Below, one piece after another: positions 1 through 11,150 of a stretch of 64,000 bases of DNA. A program made the position numbers and the translations under genes. The notes under the pieces are model-generated. The model worked only from the letters and a program-made list of their open reading frames with translations, had not been told where the DNA came from and made no database searches. This stretch comes from Gnetum montanum (taxonomy: Eukaryota > Streptophyta > Gnetopsida > Gnetales > Gnetaceae): NCBI GenBank assembly GCA_015680685.1, contig MNCI01009439.1, positions 551,051 through 615,050 of the forward strand, read 5' to 3'. Within the stretch, counting starts at the first letter, position 1. The number at the start of each line of letters is the position of its first letter.

Positions 1-2690
1 AAAACTAGCTTCATAAGATACACGTTTAGCTTCATGGGCCTTTAGGGACCATTCAAGATCATATCCTAACATCTTAGCTTCAAATTTGGGAACTTCCAAA
101 AAGTTCAAAAAAAATGTCAAAAATTTCTCTATTGAGAAAACCATCTTTGATAGCTCTAAACCTAATTGAAACTACATTTTGACATGTACAATGAATTCTT
201 AGAGCCTAAACAACTTATCCATAGCAATTTTAGCACTTCAGACTTCCGAATTTGGCACTTTTGGTAGGTTCTTTCATGACTTAGAAAATTAACATTTTTT
301 CTATGTCTAGAGCATCAACAAGTCTATGACTTGTCTCAACATGTCTGAAAGCATCTCTAGTATGTCTAAGTCACTTTACATATCTAGTTTGTAGCATTTC
401 ATAGGTTTGCAAGCCTTTTGATGCTCAAAAATCATTATTTCAACTCATTCTAGGGTTAGTTTTGGTATCTCAAAAGTTAGAATTTTCAGCCTAGAAAATC
501 ATTCAAAATTTTTCCAACTCCCTATTTAATGTTGATGTTGATGCAAGCATCACCACTATAAAAATTTGCATCATTTTTCTAATAAACATTTCACGACATC
601 CACAAGTCTCTTGGGATCCTTGACTTCATCTTAGTAGCCTTTGACTTCAATTTGAAGATCAAATGGGGCCTTGGGAACTCAAAACTACAGCTTGGAAAAA
701 AGTCCAAAAATTTCACTAAGTACTAGTAATGCTAATGCTTACATCAACGTTAGTGTGAGCATCATTACTTTTGGGCCTTCCTAAGTAACATCATTCATCT
801 TCTAACTTAGCCTTTGATAGCATCTCTAGGATTTGTGGCTCCTCAACTTCATCTTAGTAGTGCTTAACATACTAAATGAGGCTTGGGAGCTAGAAATTCC
901 AACTTAGAGAAAATTTCAAAATTTTTGCCAAATGTTAGTGACATTGACATTGATGTTGTTAGAGTTAGCATTACCATTTTTGAAGTAATTCAATTATAGG
1001 TGGCTCAAGTGGTAAGCTCACTATCTTGTTAGGTAAGAGATTATGAGGTCGAGTACCACTTAAGACATCATTATATTATTCTATAATTCTTCTAATTTAT
1101 TCTTTTAGATTTGCCTAGGCATTTGTTGAGGTCACCCATCCTTGATTAACCCATAGAATCATAAAGCTTCTATCATGGAATGCAAACTAGGTTTTTTTTC
1201 TTTTTAAAATGCAATATTTATTCTCTTGCATAGTCATTTTTTTTGTTTCCCTAGAGAGACACTTGTTGGTATTAGTGTGGTTTTTGTAGTTTGTGTTGGT
1301 ACTTTTGGGCCCAACATTTTGGTTTTTTTTTTTTTTAAATAGTTAACATTCCTATGTTGTTGCAATGAGCTCAAGTGTCAATTTTGTTTGATTTTTTGGT
1401 TATTTGTATCCCTTGGGATGGTCACGCATGTTTGGAGCTTCTCTTTAATGTGATTTTTTTGCTTCTTTTATTAATACATCTTTTTATGGCCTTTTCTCTT
1501 AAAAAAATAATAATTTTGGCCAAGAGGCCAATTACTAGCCCCATCCAAGAAAGTTCCCCTTTATCATGGTAAAATAATTTTATCATTATAATAGTGAGGG
1601 GAAGCTTTCTTGGTCACCCTTTTTTTTGTTGGACTTTACCATAGTAAATTAATAATTATCATCATAAAGCTAGGTAATAGATGAACTTCTTCATAGGAAT
1701 TAATATTTGCAAGAGTCTAACTATTTTATAGCCTAGACTTTATCCTTGGAAAATCAATTTCAAATTTTTTAAATTAAAAAATATAAAAAATTTTGTTGAC
1801 TGAATAATAGATATATATCATAAATATATAGCTAAACTAGTTGAGAGAACAATTGTGAAAAGACATGAGAAAATAGATGAGATTCAATGTAAGAACATGT
1901 AAGAACTCATACATGAGAAAGTGTATATGAAAATATGTGAGAAGGAATCATGGAAGAATTCACTTCTCATTTCTGAAACATTATTCTAAAAATGAGAGAG
2001 GTAAGAAAGAGCGTGGTGACTAAGAGAACTTTAGCTTGGTGCACTAAAGGAACACACTCAAGAACCAATGAAAGGGAGAGCTTCTATTCACTTCATAAAT
2101 GCTTTTTTAAATATAGAATAATATGATAGAAAAGGGTTCATTCATGTTTGTAGACTCAAGAGCTTTTTTATAATTAGCATTCTCATACATGAAGGTCTAT
2201 TTATACCCTTATTCCACCCTTATTTCATTTTTAAAAGAGCTCTCAACCTATACTTCAAAACATCAACCTAACATAAAGAAACATAGTTTCTATTTATCTA
2301 TTATCAACGAATTGACTTGAAGTTCTAACAACTTCTACATCTGCAAGATTAACTGTAACGCAAAGACAATAAATACAGAGCTAGAAGGCTCAAGTTTGAT
2401 AAGATTCATGTAAATATTATAATAATTGTTAAAAGTTTGATGGTGACTTACGGTTTTGTTTCTTTCCCAGAAAAAGGGTCCGCAAAATTTTGTCGATTTC
2501 AAAACGATGAAAACTGCTACACCATGAATACCGATAACATACTAAATGAAAAGAAATAAAACAGGGCATCTAGGCTATTACAGATGCATGTTGTGTTCAA
2601 ACCAGAAGTTCAGTCACAAGCACCAGGGTGAATCTATAATTAAAAGAAAAAAGAACAGCATAAAGAGCCCAACTAAGCATGAGCATTACG
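1..2690. other. AT-rich intergenic DNA
   Basis: No coding region could be supported. The stretch is AT-rich with many short homopolymer runs. The small open frames are short, not conserved with anything else in the window, and lack recognisable motifs. The only structured piece seen is the tRNA-like SINE candidate near 1.0 kb. Confidence 0.6.
998..1105 (+). repeat. Candidate tRNA-derived SINE head
   Basis: An RNA polymerase III-like pair of boxes is visible. An A-box-like string TGGCTCAAGTGGT lies at 1001-1013, followed 33 bases later by a B-box-like string GGTCGAGTACC at 1047-1057, which deviates from the GGTTCGANNCC consensus by a small shift. The segment then passes into a T/A-rich tail. 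Spacing and order match a tRNA head, but the cloverleaf is imperfect, so a tRNA-derived SINE is likelier than a functional tRNA. No second copy was noticed in the window and no target duplication was found, so this stays tentative. Confidence 0.4.
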
Positions 2691-2701
2691 AAGGCCGAAA
2701 G

Positions 2702-3310
2702 CTAACGAGAGCTCGCTTCTGGTTCCGGATCTTCGTAGTAAGGGCCATAGAAAAGTGCATAGGAACCCCTGCACACGGGGCAGGACGGGCTGAAATGGAA
2801 CCAACGCCGGATGCATTTGCTGTGGAAACGGTGCTCACAAGGCAGCTTCTGCGCGGCAAACTCTCTGTGCTTAAAACGCTCCCAACATATGCTGCAGCAG
2901 CCTCGCTCTTCATACTCATCGTGTTCATTGTCCTCCTGTTGCTGCTCATGGTGGTGAGAGTTCCCTTCATCCTCGTCAGAGTCGTCCTGGGAAATCAGGG
3001 GCACCGGATTCATGGTCTGGTTTTGCAGGTATCCATCCAAGTAGGCTGCCCACAGAACGTTGCGGTTGCCTAGGCCTGCAGCAGAAATTGTATTTTCATT
3101 CCAGCCAACCAGTCTGCCTTCTGCTACAGCTGTGCCTCTGTTTCTAGCCCTTCTTGGAAGAAACAGTATCTCTACGTTGCCCCTGCTGTTGTCTTCAGGT
3201 GGCTGCGGATCCGAGTAGAAGGTTGTTGCAGCTGGATATGCCCATTGCCGTATCTCATCCTCGTCTGTCTGTTCGCTCAGTGTTGTAATCCTTCCGGTAC
3301 AGTTTCCCAT
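2702..3310 (-). CDS. RING-H2 zinc finger protein (gene 1), probable E3 ubiquitin ligase
   Basis: Encodes 202 residues from the Met at 3310, the start chosen here; the open frame runs nine codons further upstream. This start gives MGNCTGR, a good N-myristoylation signal with a palmitoylatable Cys, and it lies directly after a splice-acceptor-like 'ttcttgtgcag', as in its two neighbours. The N-terminal half has no known domain. An acidic/His-rich stretch (about residues 108-136) precedes a C-terminal RING-H2 with all eight zinc ligands. Numbered from the upstream Met these are C148, C151, C167, H169, H172, C175, C186 and C189. The Trp typical of E2-binding RINGs is present (IRRWF). RING-H2 proteins transfer ubiquitin from an E2 to substrates; the substrate is unknown. 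The myristoyl signal suggests membrane attachment. The frame is intact. Genes 2 and 3 nearby look like paralogues. Confidence 0.82.
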   Translation of the reverse strand: MGNCTGRITTLSEQTDEDEIRQWAYPAATTFYSDPQPPEDNSRGNVEILFLPRRARNRGTAVAEGRLVGWNENTISAAGLGNRNVLWAAYLDGYLQNQTMNPVPLISQDDSDEDEGNSHHHEQQQEDNEHDEYEERGCCSICWERFKHREFAAQKLPCEHRFHSKCIRRWFHFSPSCPVCRGSYALFYGPYYEDPEPEASSR

Positions 3311-3337
3311 CTGCACAAGAATTTCGATCTTCATCAA

Positions 3338-6240
3338 TTATACCTTTTTATGGATCCCTACAAAAACAGCTGTGCTTTAGTATCTCTGCAAGAATTTATC
3401 TGCATTGCTGATATGATAAAACAAGTTTTCAATGATGATATTGCTTGACACGATTGATTGATTTCAACTTAAAATAAGAAAAGCTGTACCAAATGAAGGG
3501 CAGGAAACGGTAGATTAACCTATTTCTGCAGTAGAGTAGGCAACTTAGTAGAATATACCTTCAGCAGGAAATGGCTGTTAAAAGCTAATTGATTGAAAGC
3601 AAACATGCACTGCACCTTAACACGGATGTTCACAATGAATCGCAGAGTCGAAGTACAGGTGCTCTGAAGGCAAGCACATCTGCCCGGAATTAAAACAGCC
3701 CCGGCCTCTTTGATATCAGGATATGGCCATTTGATTAATATTGAATCCAAACTTTTTCACGGTTTCAGCGTATTTTGCAAGGACAAATATCGAGGTAGCC
3801 TTTTTACTTTCGCTTTTTGCCATGTTGCATGTTTGTCAGCTGCTCCTTGTCTGGAATTTAAATTACAGACCAGCAATGGTTTGGTTAACATGAAGTATTT
3901 GTCGGTTGTGCACTTGTGAGTGAGTCCAACCGGCTTAATACAGTAGGTGTATGACTATTGCAGGAAGATGATTATCCCATGGAGCCTAGTACAAAACTTT
4001 TGTTGCATATTTCAAAGCCGTTTGAAAAGGATAGCAGAAAAAACTGTAGGGGAAGAGCCAACTCGGACTAGTCTTAGTCAGGATAGATCCAATCGAAAGA
4101 ATGAAACCAAAAGTTTGGAAGTAATTTGGAAAATATCGAGTCTGCATACTTTAATTTCCCCCGTATTTCAAGATTGCCAAAAAAAAAAAGTTGAAAAATG
4201 TCAAAACCCATTTACTAAGAAATACAACACATTCCAAGAAATGTAAAGCCTCCGTAGCTTGCCTTTCTCCAATTAAGCAAATTTCAGACGATGCCAATGC
4301 GTTGATAAGTTTGGCTTCATTCTCTGTCAGATTATCAGGGTGCGGCAAATATTATTCCTCACTCTACATGACATGGTTGAGCATCTTAATCTTAGTCATA
4401 GATTGATATTATGATAATGCTTTTCTTTTCTGTGCTAGATTTCTTTTTCTGATAAACTTTTTAGATGTATAATTGCATACATATGTATCTTTCATGTGTC
4501 TTTTAAATATAGTATTATAATTTTATTTTTAAAAAATTTGACACTCCAATCTATCATCTTTTTTATAAAAAGATTTGCAACCTTATTTAATTTCATGGTT
4601 TTTTTTTCTTTTTTGCGTTAGAATGATTTGTTAAGGTGATTCAAGTATAATTTTTGTTGTTTTCTAAGATGATATTTATGTATTATATTTTGTAAAAGAA
4701 TGAGGAATAAGGATAGATTTTGAGTTAGAATATGAAATATTTTTTACCTAATAGATAATAAATATGTTGCACATGAAATCTAGATTTGCAACTTATTTTT
4801 AACATTAATATATTATGTATATGAAATAGAAAGTGGTCCTTTGACTAATAGGCAAGATAATGATCATTCTAATGATAAGTAAGTGAGTCATGCTTGAGAA
4901 ATTGTTAGTGATGGTGGATTCTTTTGGAAACTATAATTTATACTTTTCATTTTATACTAAAATAGAAATTGAAAATAAAATTTTATTATGTTGTTATAAA
5001 ACCAATAGGACCAAGGAGACCAATTTAGATGTCCAAAGGATCTATTAAATTAAGTTCAATTTGATACATGATCTTCTAGACAATGCTTATATATCAAGAT
5101 TGAACCTATAAATTGTAGAAGTAATAGTTAATAAACAAGAGACTAAGAGTATGTAAGTGTGGAATTTTCATAAAAAAATGAAGTCTATTTTATTTTTATT
5201 AAGGGTTGTCAAAATCCAAATTATATGTATATCCAGGAAAATACTATAATAAAATGTAAGCAAAACATAACATGTCTAAAGCACACTTTGAACTTACAAC
5301 TTACATATATTGATTTTGAAGCATTACCATGTTATGCTAATGATTAATGTACAAGTTGATTCATCCAATCTCTAATTTGATTTGGCTCATTTGGTTCTCT
5401 TTGCTTACCAATAATTAAACAAGAAGTATGATTGAGTCACATTTGAGATACGTTTCTATTCTATACGAGTTCTCCCCATGTATTATGCAGACTATGCATG
5501 ACATTGAATAGGAAGTTTAATGTTATGCACCCTCACTTTTGGTCATCATAGATAGGAATTAAATAGTAACATCCTATATGAATTTTATAGGTAAGCATGT
5601 TGGAACCTAAAATAAGTGAAACATAAGTACACCCTAAGATTTATAGAAGTTTAGAACTTAGTGCTACCTAGTAGAATAGAACCTGTTACCCGTTACATGG
5701 GCTATTGTTCTCCAATGAGAGATTCCTTGCATTTTCTATGGTGGTTCTAGGGTTAGCCAACATCCATACTACTAGGCTAACACCTCATAGATAAGCATCT
5801 TATAATTTTGAAGTAAAGGTTATCAAAATTAAAATTTTGACTATATCTATCTCTAAACTTGCCTACCACATTATGTTGTTTTTACATTTCAGCACATATT
5901 TTTTTCATATTTTTAATATGTATAAGTATCACTTCAAAGAAATAATCATTTCTCGTAGAAATTTGATAGCAACCATAAAATATTGAATTAGCACTCTTCA
6001 ATACCTAAAGTATTGTCATTGCGTCAAAATTGTAGGGAATCGGGAATTTGTGCGGTGAATCTATTAGAACTGATGACTTAACACGCGTGATTTTGTTCAA
6101 GAAACCCCTCCACTACCTTTATCTACATGTCCGGAAGTAGCCACTAACTTGTTTCAGCGCAACGCGAAACGTCTTATCACAACTGTAATTACGTGACCGC
6201 GGTATTTCCAAGAATTTTAGATGTGCAGGCAGCCAGGCAC
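3338..6240. other. Intergenic DNA between RING genes 1 and 2
   Basis: This spacer must hold the 5' untranslated exon and promoter of RING gene 1 on the minus strand. Several donor-like sites exist (for example AAG/GTATAT near 3558, minus), but none can be chosen with confidence. From about 4.4 to 6.0 kb the DNA is strongly AT-rich with no coding signal. Near 6.08-6.2 kb composition rises, with ACGCGT and ACGTG strings that may belong to the gene 2 promoter; this is only suggestive. Confidence 0.55.
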
Positions 6241-6260
6241 CAACCAAGCGCCATGGCTTC

Positions 6261-6267
6261 TATAAAG
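6261..6267 (+). promoter_or_regulatory. TATA box of RING gene 2
   Basis: TATAAAG in the context TTCTATAAAGAGC lies about 75 bases upstream of a consensus splice donor and 450 bases upstream of the gene 2 ATG. A transcription start near 6290 would give a short untranslated first exon ending at 6336. Seen in sequence; use as a promoter is inferred. Confidence 0.55.
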
Positions 6268-6336
6268 AGCTCGCCTCAGAGACATTGTCGACTATTTCAC
6301 AACTGAAGATTGGGAGGGAGGGCTCGGAAAGAAGAG

Positions 6337-6710
6337 GTAAGTTGCGTTTCTGCGTTTAAGTTCATTTTGCTTAAAGAACGAGTCGTTTAAGCCATCTGGG
6401 TGCGAAACTAGAATGCTGCATTAGTCGCGTAGATAGCCTTTCTTTTTTCTGGATCGATCAGGATCCAAGGAAGTAATCATTTTAGATGTTTTTCTGATCC
6501 TACATATTACATAGTACGGTTTTTAAATTGGTGCACAAATCTTTTTCCGATCCGAACTGGAAGATGTTTATGGAAACAGTTGAACGGGCGAGGGTAGCCC
6601 AAAAAAGAGAAAAAGAAAAAAAGAAACAAAAACAAAAAGAATCCAGGAAAGATCAGGGCATTTTTTTTTTATAAAGAACGGGTTCACTGGACGATAATCT
6701 GTTTCTGCAG
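6337..6710 (+). other. 5' UTR intron of RING gene 2
   Basis: The donor is AAGAG/GTAAGT at 6336/6337, a near-perfect plant 5' splice site. The acceptor is GTTTCTGCAG ending at 6710, two bases before the ATG at 6713. The 374-base intron has a T-rich 3' part. The same arrangement, an acceptor 0-1 base before the start codon, is seen at RING genes 1 (3311) and 3 (9873), which supports common ancestry. Confidence 0.65.
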
Positions 6711-6712
6711 AA

Positions 6713-7489
6713 ATGGGTAGCTGCGTAGGAAAGCAAAGTGTATCGGAAAGGCAAGGGGAGGGCACAGACGAGGGCACGGGCGAGGGCAATCACAGCGAAA
6801 GTGGGCGTAGTATTATGGGCATGTTGCGCCGGCGCCGGCGCCGGCGCCGCGGCCGCAGTCACAGCGACAGTAACAGTAACAGTAGTAGTAGCGTGCCGGT
6901 GGTTACGGTTGAGGAAATACAAGCGTCGCAGTGGCTTAGAGATAGCCCAGGTTCTTCAATAGGGACAGTGTTGGGAAGCTCTAGCTTATCAAGATGGGTA
7001 ATCATGAGAAGCAGCGATGGCGAGGAATCGGTTTTCAGCATTATGCGTTCATCCACAACGGGTATCGGAGGTATCAACGGTGGCTTGTCCCCATCCTCGT
7101 CTTCATCTTCGTCGGCAGAATCTGCCACTTTCCAGTACAGTGTGGACACCGACGTAGAGCTGGACTTGGACATCTTTTGGAACAGCGACAGCGACAGCAG
7201 CAGCAGCAGCAGCAGAAGCGATGGCCATTAAGAGGAGGATCATGAAAAGAATGGCGAGCCCAGGATGAGCCTCGGAATGGGAGAGGAAGCTGCTAAGGAG
7301 GAGGAGAAGGAGGAGGAGGAGGAGGTCAGTAAATGCGTTGTTTGCCTGGAAGATATGGGAGCGAAGGCGGAGGTTTCACAGCTAAGATGCTCGCACAGTT
7401 TCCACGAGCGCTGTATTAGACCATGGCTAAGAACTGCTCCAACGTGCCCCATCTGCCGCCGTAGCCCCTTCCTCATTCTTCCTCGATAG
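6713..7489 (+). CDS. RING-H2 protein (gene 2) interrupted by one in-frame stop
   Basis: One reading frame runs from the ATG at 6713 to a stop at 7487-7489, about 257 residues, broken by a single TAA at 7229-7231. The N-terminus MGSCVGK is a myristoylation/palmitoylation-type signal. An eight-Arg run encoded by a CGC/CGG-rich tract follows at about residues 39-46, then Ser-rich stretches. The first part ends in a Ser run encoded by an AGC repeat. After the TAA the frame stays open through an acidic Glu run into a complete RING-H2. In the 74-residue downstream frame the ligands are C24, C27, C42, H44, H47, C50, C61 and C64, with the E2-contact Trp at position 54. Options are a recent nonsense allele, stop readthrough, a sequencing error beside a repeat, or separate use of the Met at 7265 as a 74-residue RING protein. 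The intact RING after the stop argues the break is recent or tolerated. Confidence 0.7.
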
Positions 7490-9389
7490 CTCCTGCACAT
7501 CCTGGCCTTCTTTCCCTTCTTCAGCAATAACTGCTTTGCTTTTATTTTCTTGCATGTAGATTTCCAATTGCCTCCTTGAATTTGCTATGATTTCGCTTCT
7601 GGTTCTGTCATGTTACTCGGACCGTTTCTGTTTATTTGTATTGTAATGTGGGCTGCATGCTAACACCCGAAATACTAGTTCAGAGTTCCAGCCAAGAAAT
7701 TATTTGTAATCAAACTGTTATAGAATATGAATGTTGAGTGGGTATGCAATGTTTTACAACTAAATGTATTTCAAGCCAATGAAACATATTAGTTTCTTCA
7801 TTTTATTTAAAAATGAAATTCCATTTCAGTTCTTCATCTTATTTATGAATCAAATTTTTAAATAGCATTCTAGGTATGTTTCGCCTGTGCACTACATCTC
7901 TATCCTTGATAATTCAGATAAAAATGAGAATAAGCGACTTCATAAATTTGTACTGTTATAATTATTAACGATTTATCTAAAAGCATAAACCAATACGTGG
8001 CTTTTATGAGTTTTTATCATAGATCATTCAAAAAATTTGTTCGACCATTCACAAAATGAGCCGACGTGTCCAACTTGTCCTGGGCACTCAAGTTAACCTT
8101 TAGTTCTTCATCATTACACGAAGTTCTCGTTTTTACAAATTAATCTTTGAAGATACTCTTTCTTTCAAAATTAGTTCTTAGAAACTTACCATTTTTTATC
8201 ATCAGCGATAAATGGACACTACTGAAAAGTGTCTCAATCGTGGCTGTCATTAGCTATCTCTTATATTTTAGGATGTTCTTGCAACATTTATAAGAAAAAA
8301 ACAAAATGAGTTGGCCGAGTATAACCAAGCATGCAATCCACAACAGACTTTACCCGTGTTTAAAGACAATGGGATTGGTACAAAGGAGCTTCTGGAACTA
8401 AGTATACATCCAAGATGATACAAGGGTCTTATGGGCAAACCTGTAAAGTGTAAACCTTAGATTTGCTTGTATTATGCAGTCCGTGGCTACCTGGCTTTTG
8501 TGAACAGCTGTTCTAACCTACACTGGTAGTGTGGCTTGCTTATGAAGGCTCCATCCCGCCTATGTTTGCTTCAGCCTGTATTACTAGCATCTCTCCTACA
8601 GTCCCACGCATAATAAGAAAGAAACTTGGAAAGGAATCAAAGAATAAGCAAGAATTTTAAGAGTACATACAAAACTGAATCTTCTCCCGGTATAATTTTA
8701 ACTATTATGCTTTAAGATTTAAAGCAACTAACTTAGATATCTCTGCAACACTCTTACGTTAACAAGGTATAAAATTAATGTCGTTAGTTTAACAGTGATA
8801 ATATTTCTGCTTTCATTTAAAAATTTTAGAAGCGGAAGGCTAAGTATTTGTAATCTCTGTAACCAGTCCATTGAATTATACATAGATGCTTAATCACATT
8901 ATACTGTTGCACTGACATTTTATCATTTAATTTCAATGAGATAAGCAAGATACTTCAAGGATGTTTACAAGAATTGTATGCATGACATAACATAGCAGGT
9001 AAAAATCAAAAAATGTTAGCACGTCATCAAGTAGCAATAAAATTAAAGAAAAAAAGACTTTTGTGTACAAGTGATACCGAGAAGAAAGCCCATGTCAACT
9101 GAGTTCATTTTAAAAGGAAAATGAAAGACCATTTGCAATTGGGTAAAAAACACTCTTTAAGCTTCAAATCAGGGCCAGTTTTTAACATTTGAATAAAAAA
9201 TGCCAATAAAACAGTCTCAAATCTTTAAGTAGCCAAGCCAAATTCTTACGGAGACAATCTTCATCAACGTAACTGAAACAGAAATACCATCTGTCGTCTG
9301 TCCTCTCCGGGAAGAGGAGGGAGATACGAGGAGGATGTCCCAAAAGGAAACTAGGGAAACGACAATCCCACGATAATCAAGAAGGAAGA
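7490..9389. other. Intergenic DNA between RING genes 2 and 3
   Basis: The first 200-300 bases probably contain the gene 2 3' UTR. Beyond about 7.7 kb the DNA is AT-rich and no coding frame, RNA gene or repeat structure could be supported. Confidence 0.55.
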
Positions 9390-9872
9390 TCAGCACAACG
9401 GGCATGTGAAACTGCTTGGAACCAACTCTTAAATACAGTGTGTGTGGAAGCTGTAGTTGCATGACAGTTTACAAACAGACATGGTCGTGGATTCGTCCCA
9501 GCATACAGAGCACGAAAGTTCTTCCTCAGCACCGTCTTCAGCTTCCCCTGATCCTTCTCTTCCCGTTCGGATGTGCCGGCTACAACGTGAGATTGTGACA
9601 GCAGTATCTCGGCCCAGATGTGGTTGCTGACTTGCTGTTGTCATTGCTTACCCACAAAAATGCAGGCTGGCTTTCTGTTATTCCAGGGTTTCGGAGAAAG
9701 TTCTTCTTCTTCTTCTTCTTCGCGTTTGTACAAACTCTATAATTGTCACCTTCGCTGCTGTCGTCCTTGACCAAGTATAAGAAGGACCAAAGCTACCTTT
9801 TGCATCTCCGTCAGCACCATTATAATCGCTAGCTGCACCATATCCGCGTACGCAGCCTACGAAGTTTCCCAT
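9390..9872 (-). pseudogene. RING-H2 pseudogene (gene 3)
   Basis: A single frame of 160 codons plus stop can be followed from the ATG at 9872 to the TGA at 9392-9390, interrupted by three TAA codons (9680-9678, 9650-9648, 9431-9429). It starts MGNFVGC, like RING genes 1 and 2, right after an acceptor-like ACTGCAG. A seven-Arg run encoded by an AGA repeat near residue 50 recalls the Arg run of gene 2. The RING-H2 relic keeps CSVC, CNYSFHTHC and a final CPLC, with the usual ten positions between the sixth and seventh ligands. The first His ligand is Tyr, and the residue after CI is a stop. Gene 3 is therefore a dead paralogue; no frameshift is needed to explain it. Confidence 0.75.
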
Positions 9873-9899
9873 GCTGCAGTCTCATCACATTTTCTACAT

Positions 9900-11150
9900 C
9901 ATTAGCTTGTTATCTCTGATCTGGGCTGTTGTGTTCCAATTTTATGCATTCAAACATATAAAACACAGGTACTGCCGTAAATAAACCCAAAATTCTCGTA
10001 GGATATTCATGGCGTTTCGTTTCTGAATTTTTGTTTGATCTACCCTTCGGATGAATATCAAATATGGAATACCCAAACATAAAGAAGGTTTTTCAGATCC
10101 ATGCTCACTTTATATTGAGACCAAAGTAGACAAAGAAATTGTGGCTCATGAAACGCGACTGTATGAGAACGACCGAACAAAATTTTTCCAGGCACGTACA
10201 ATGGAGAAGGTTGCTGATTGCTGTAATTTTAGCTTTTAGCTCGAAAAGGATGCTGCTGAGAGTGGAAAAGGGAGAGTTGCATACTTGCATCAAGGTAACA
10301 GATTTCGCGTTGTCACTACCTGTGCACCATGTTCTCCCTTCCTACGGGATTGACCATTGAAGTCAAAATTTATTGCTTGATTGTATCAGTCAATTTTTGT
10401 CATGGCTTAAATATTTTCACGGGCATGGTTTAATAAGTTGTAAGCTGCGAAGATTCGCGAAATTTCTTGTCCCTCGAACTTGACAATGTCCACTTCACTG
10501 TAAGTCCTTGTTCGACGTGGTTTGTGTTATTGCAGGCGTATCCACCACCACACAATGAAATAATGAAACTTGTAAAATAAATAAAGAACATTGTAAAACA
10601 TTGAAAGACGCCGTGGAAACTTTAAGGTGGAAAACCTTAGCAAAAATATGGATCTCTGGATTATGCAGAATCAAAATGGAGGAATTGTAGCTTATGCAGT
10701 AACAATCAAGGCCTTAGAGATGTTCAATTGGGATTCTTTTATATTGTTTGGGTTTCAAAAATAAATCCCCAAATTAAGGGATATTTTGTTACGGAATTAA
10801 AAATATAAGTTGGATGGATATTAAACAAAATAACCATGATAGAGAACAATGGGCAGGTGAAATAACGGTCTTGGGTTTCAAAAATAAATCCTCAAAGGGA
10901 TATTTTGTTACGGAATTAAAAATATAAGTTGGATGGGATATTTTGTTATAGAATTAAAAATATAAGTTGGATGGATATTAAACAAAATAACCATGATAGA
11001 GAATATTGGGGTAGGTGAAATAACAAGTCTTTCAGCCCGTGGGCACATTGGAGAAAATCAAGACAAATTTGCCTTCAAACATATTACAATTCTCATTCTT
11101 GAAGGTAAAGCTATTTTGATGACTAGTCTATTGTAGGAAATTAGGTTAGA
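9900..11150. other. Intergenic DNA
   Basis: The promoter and 5' untranslated part of RING gene 3 should lie at the left edge. No coding region was recognised. A local tandem duplication occupies 10748-11023. Confidence 0.5.
10748..11023 (+). repeat. Local tandem duplication, about 120-bp unit with a nested partial copy
   Basis: The block beginning GGGTTTCAAAAATAAATCC at 10748 recurs at about 10873. Both contain GGATATTTTGTTACGGAATT and the segment ATATAAGTTGGATGG, and a third partial copy of the middle sits inside the second unit at 10935-10975. Both full units end with GGATATTAAACAAAATAACC and the gaggtgaaataac-like tail. No protein or RNA role is visible. Confidence 0.75.

Noticed and set aside
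1001-1057. Functional tRNA gene
   Set aside because: The arms do not pair well and the B-box is shifted; a SINE relic fits better.
2546-3073. 175-codon plus-strand frame
   Set aside because: Antisense shadow of RING gene 1, which has all zinc ligands and a better start.
3947-4246. 99-codon plus-strand frame
   Set aside because: Low complexity, no motif, no start context, and no relative seen; likely chance.
6653-6922. Antisense Ala/Thr-Val rich frames opposite gene 2
   Set aside because: Shadow of the CGC/GCC-rich and AGC-rich codons of RING gene 2.
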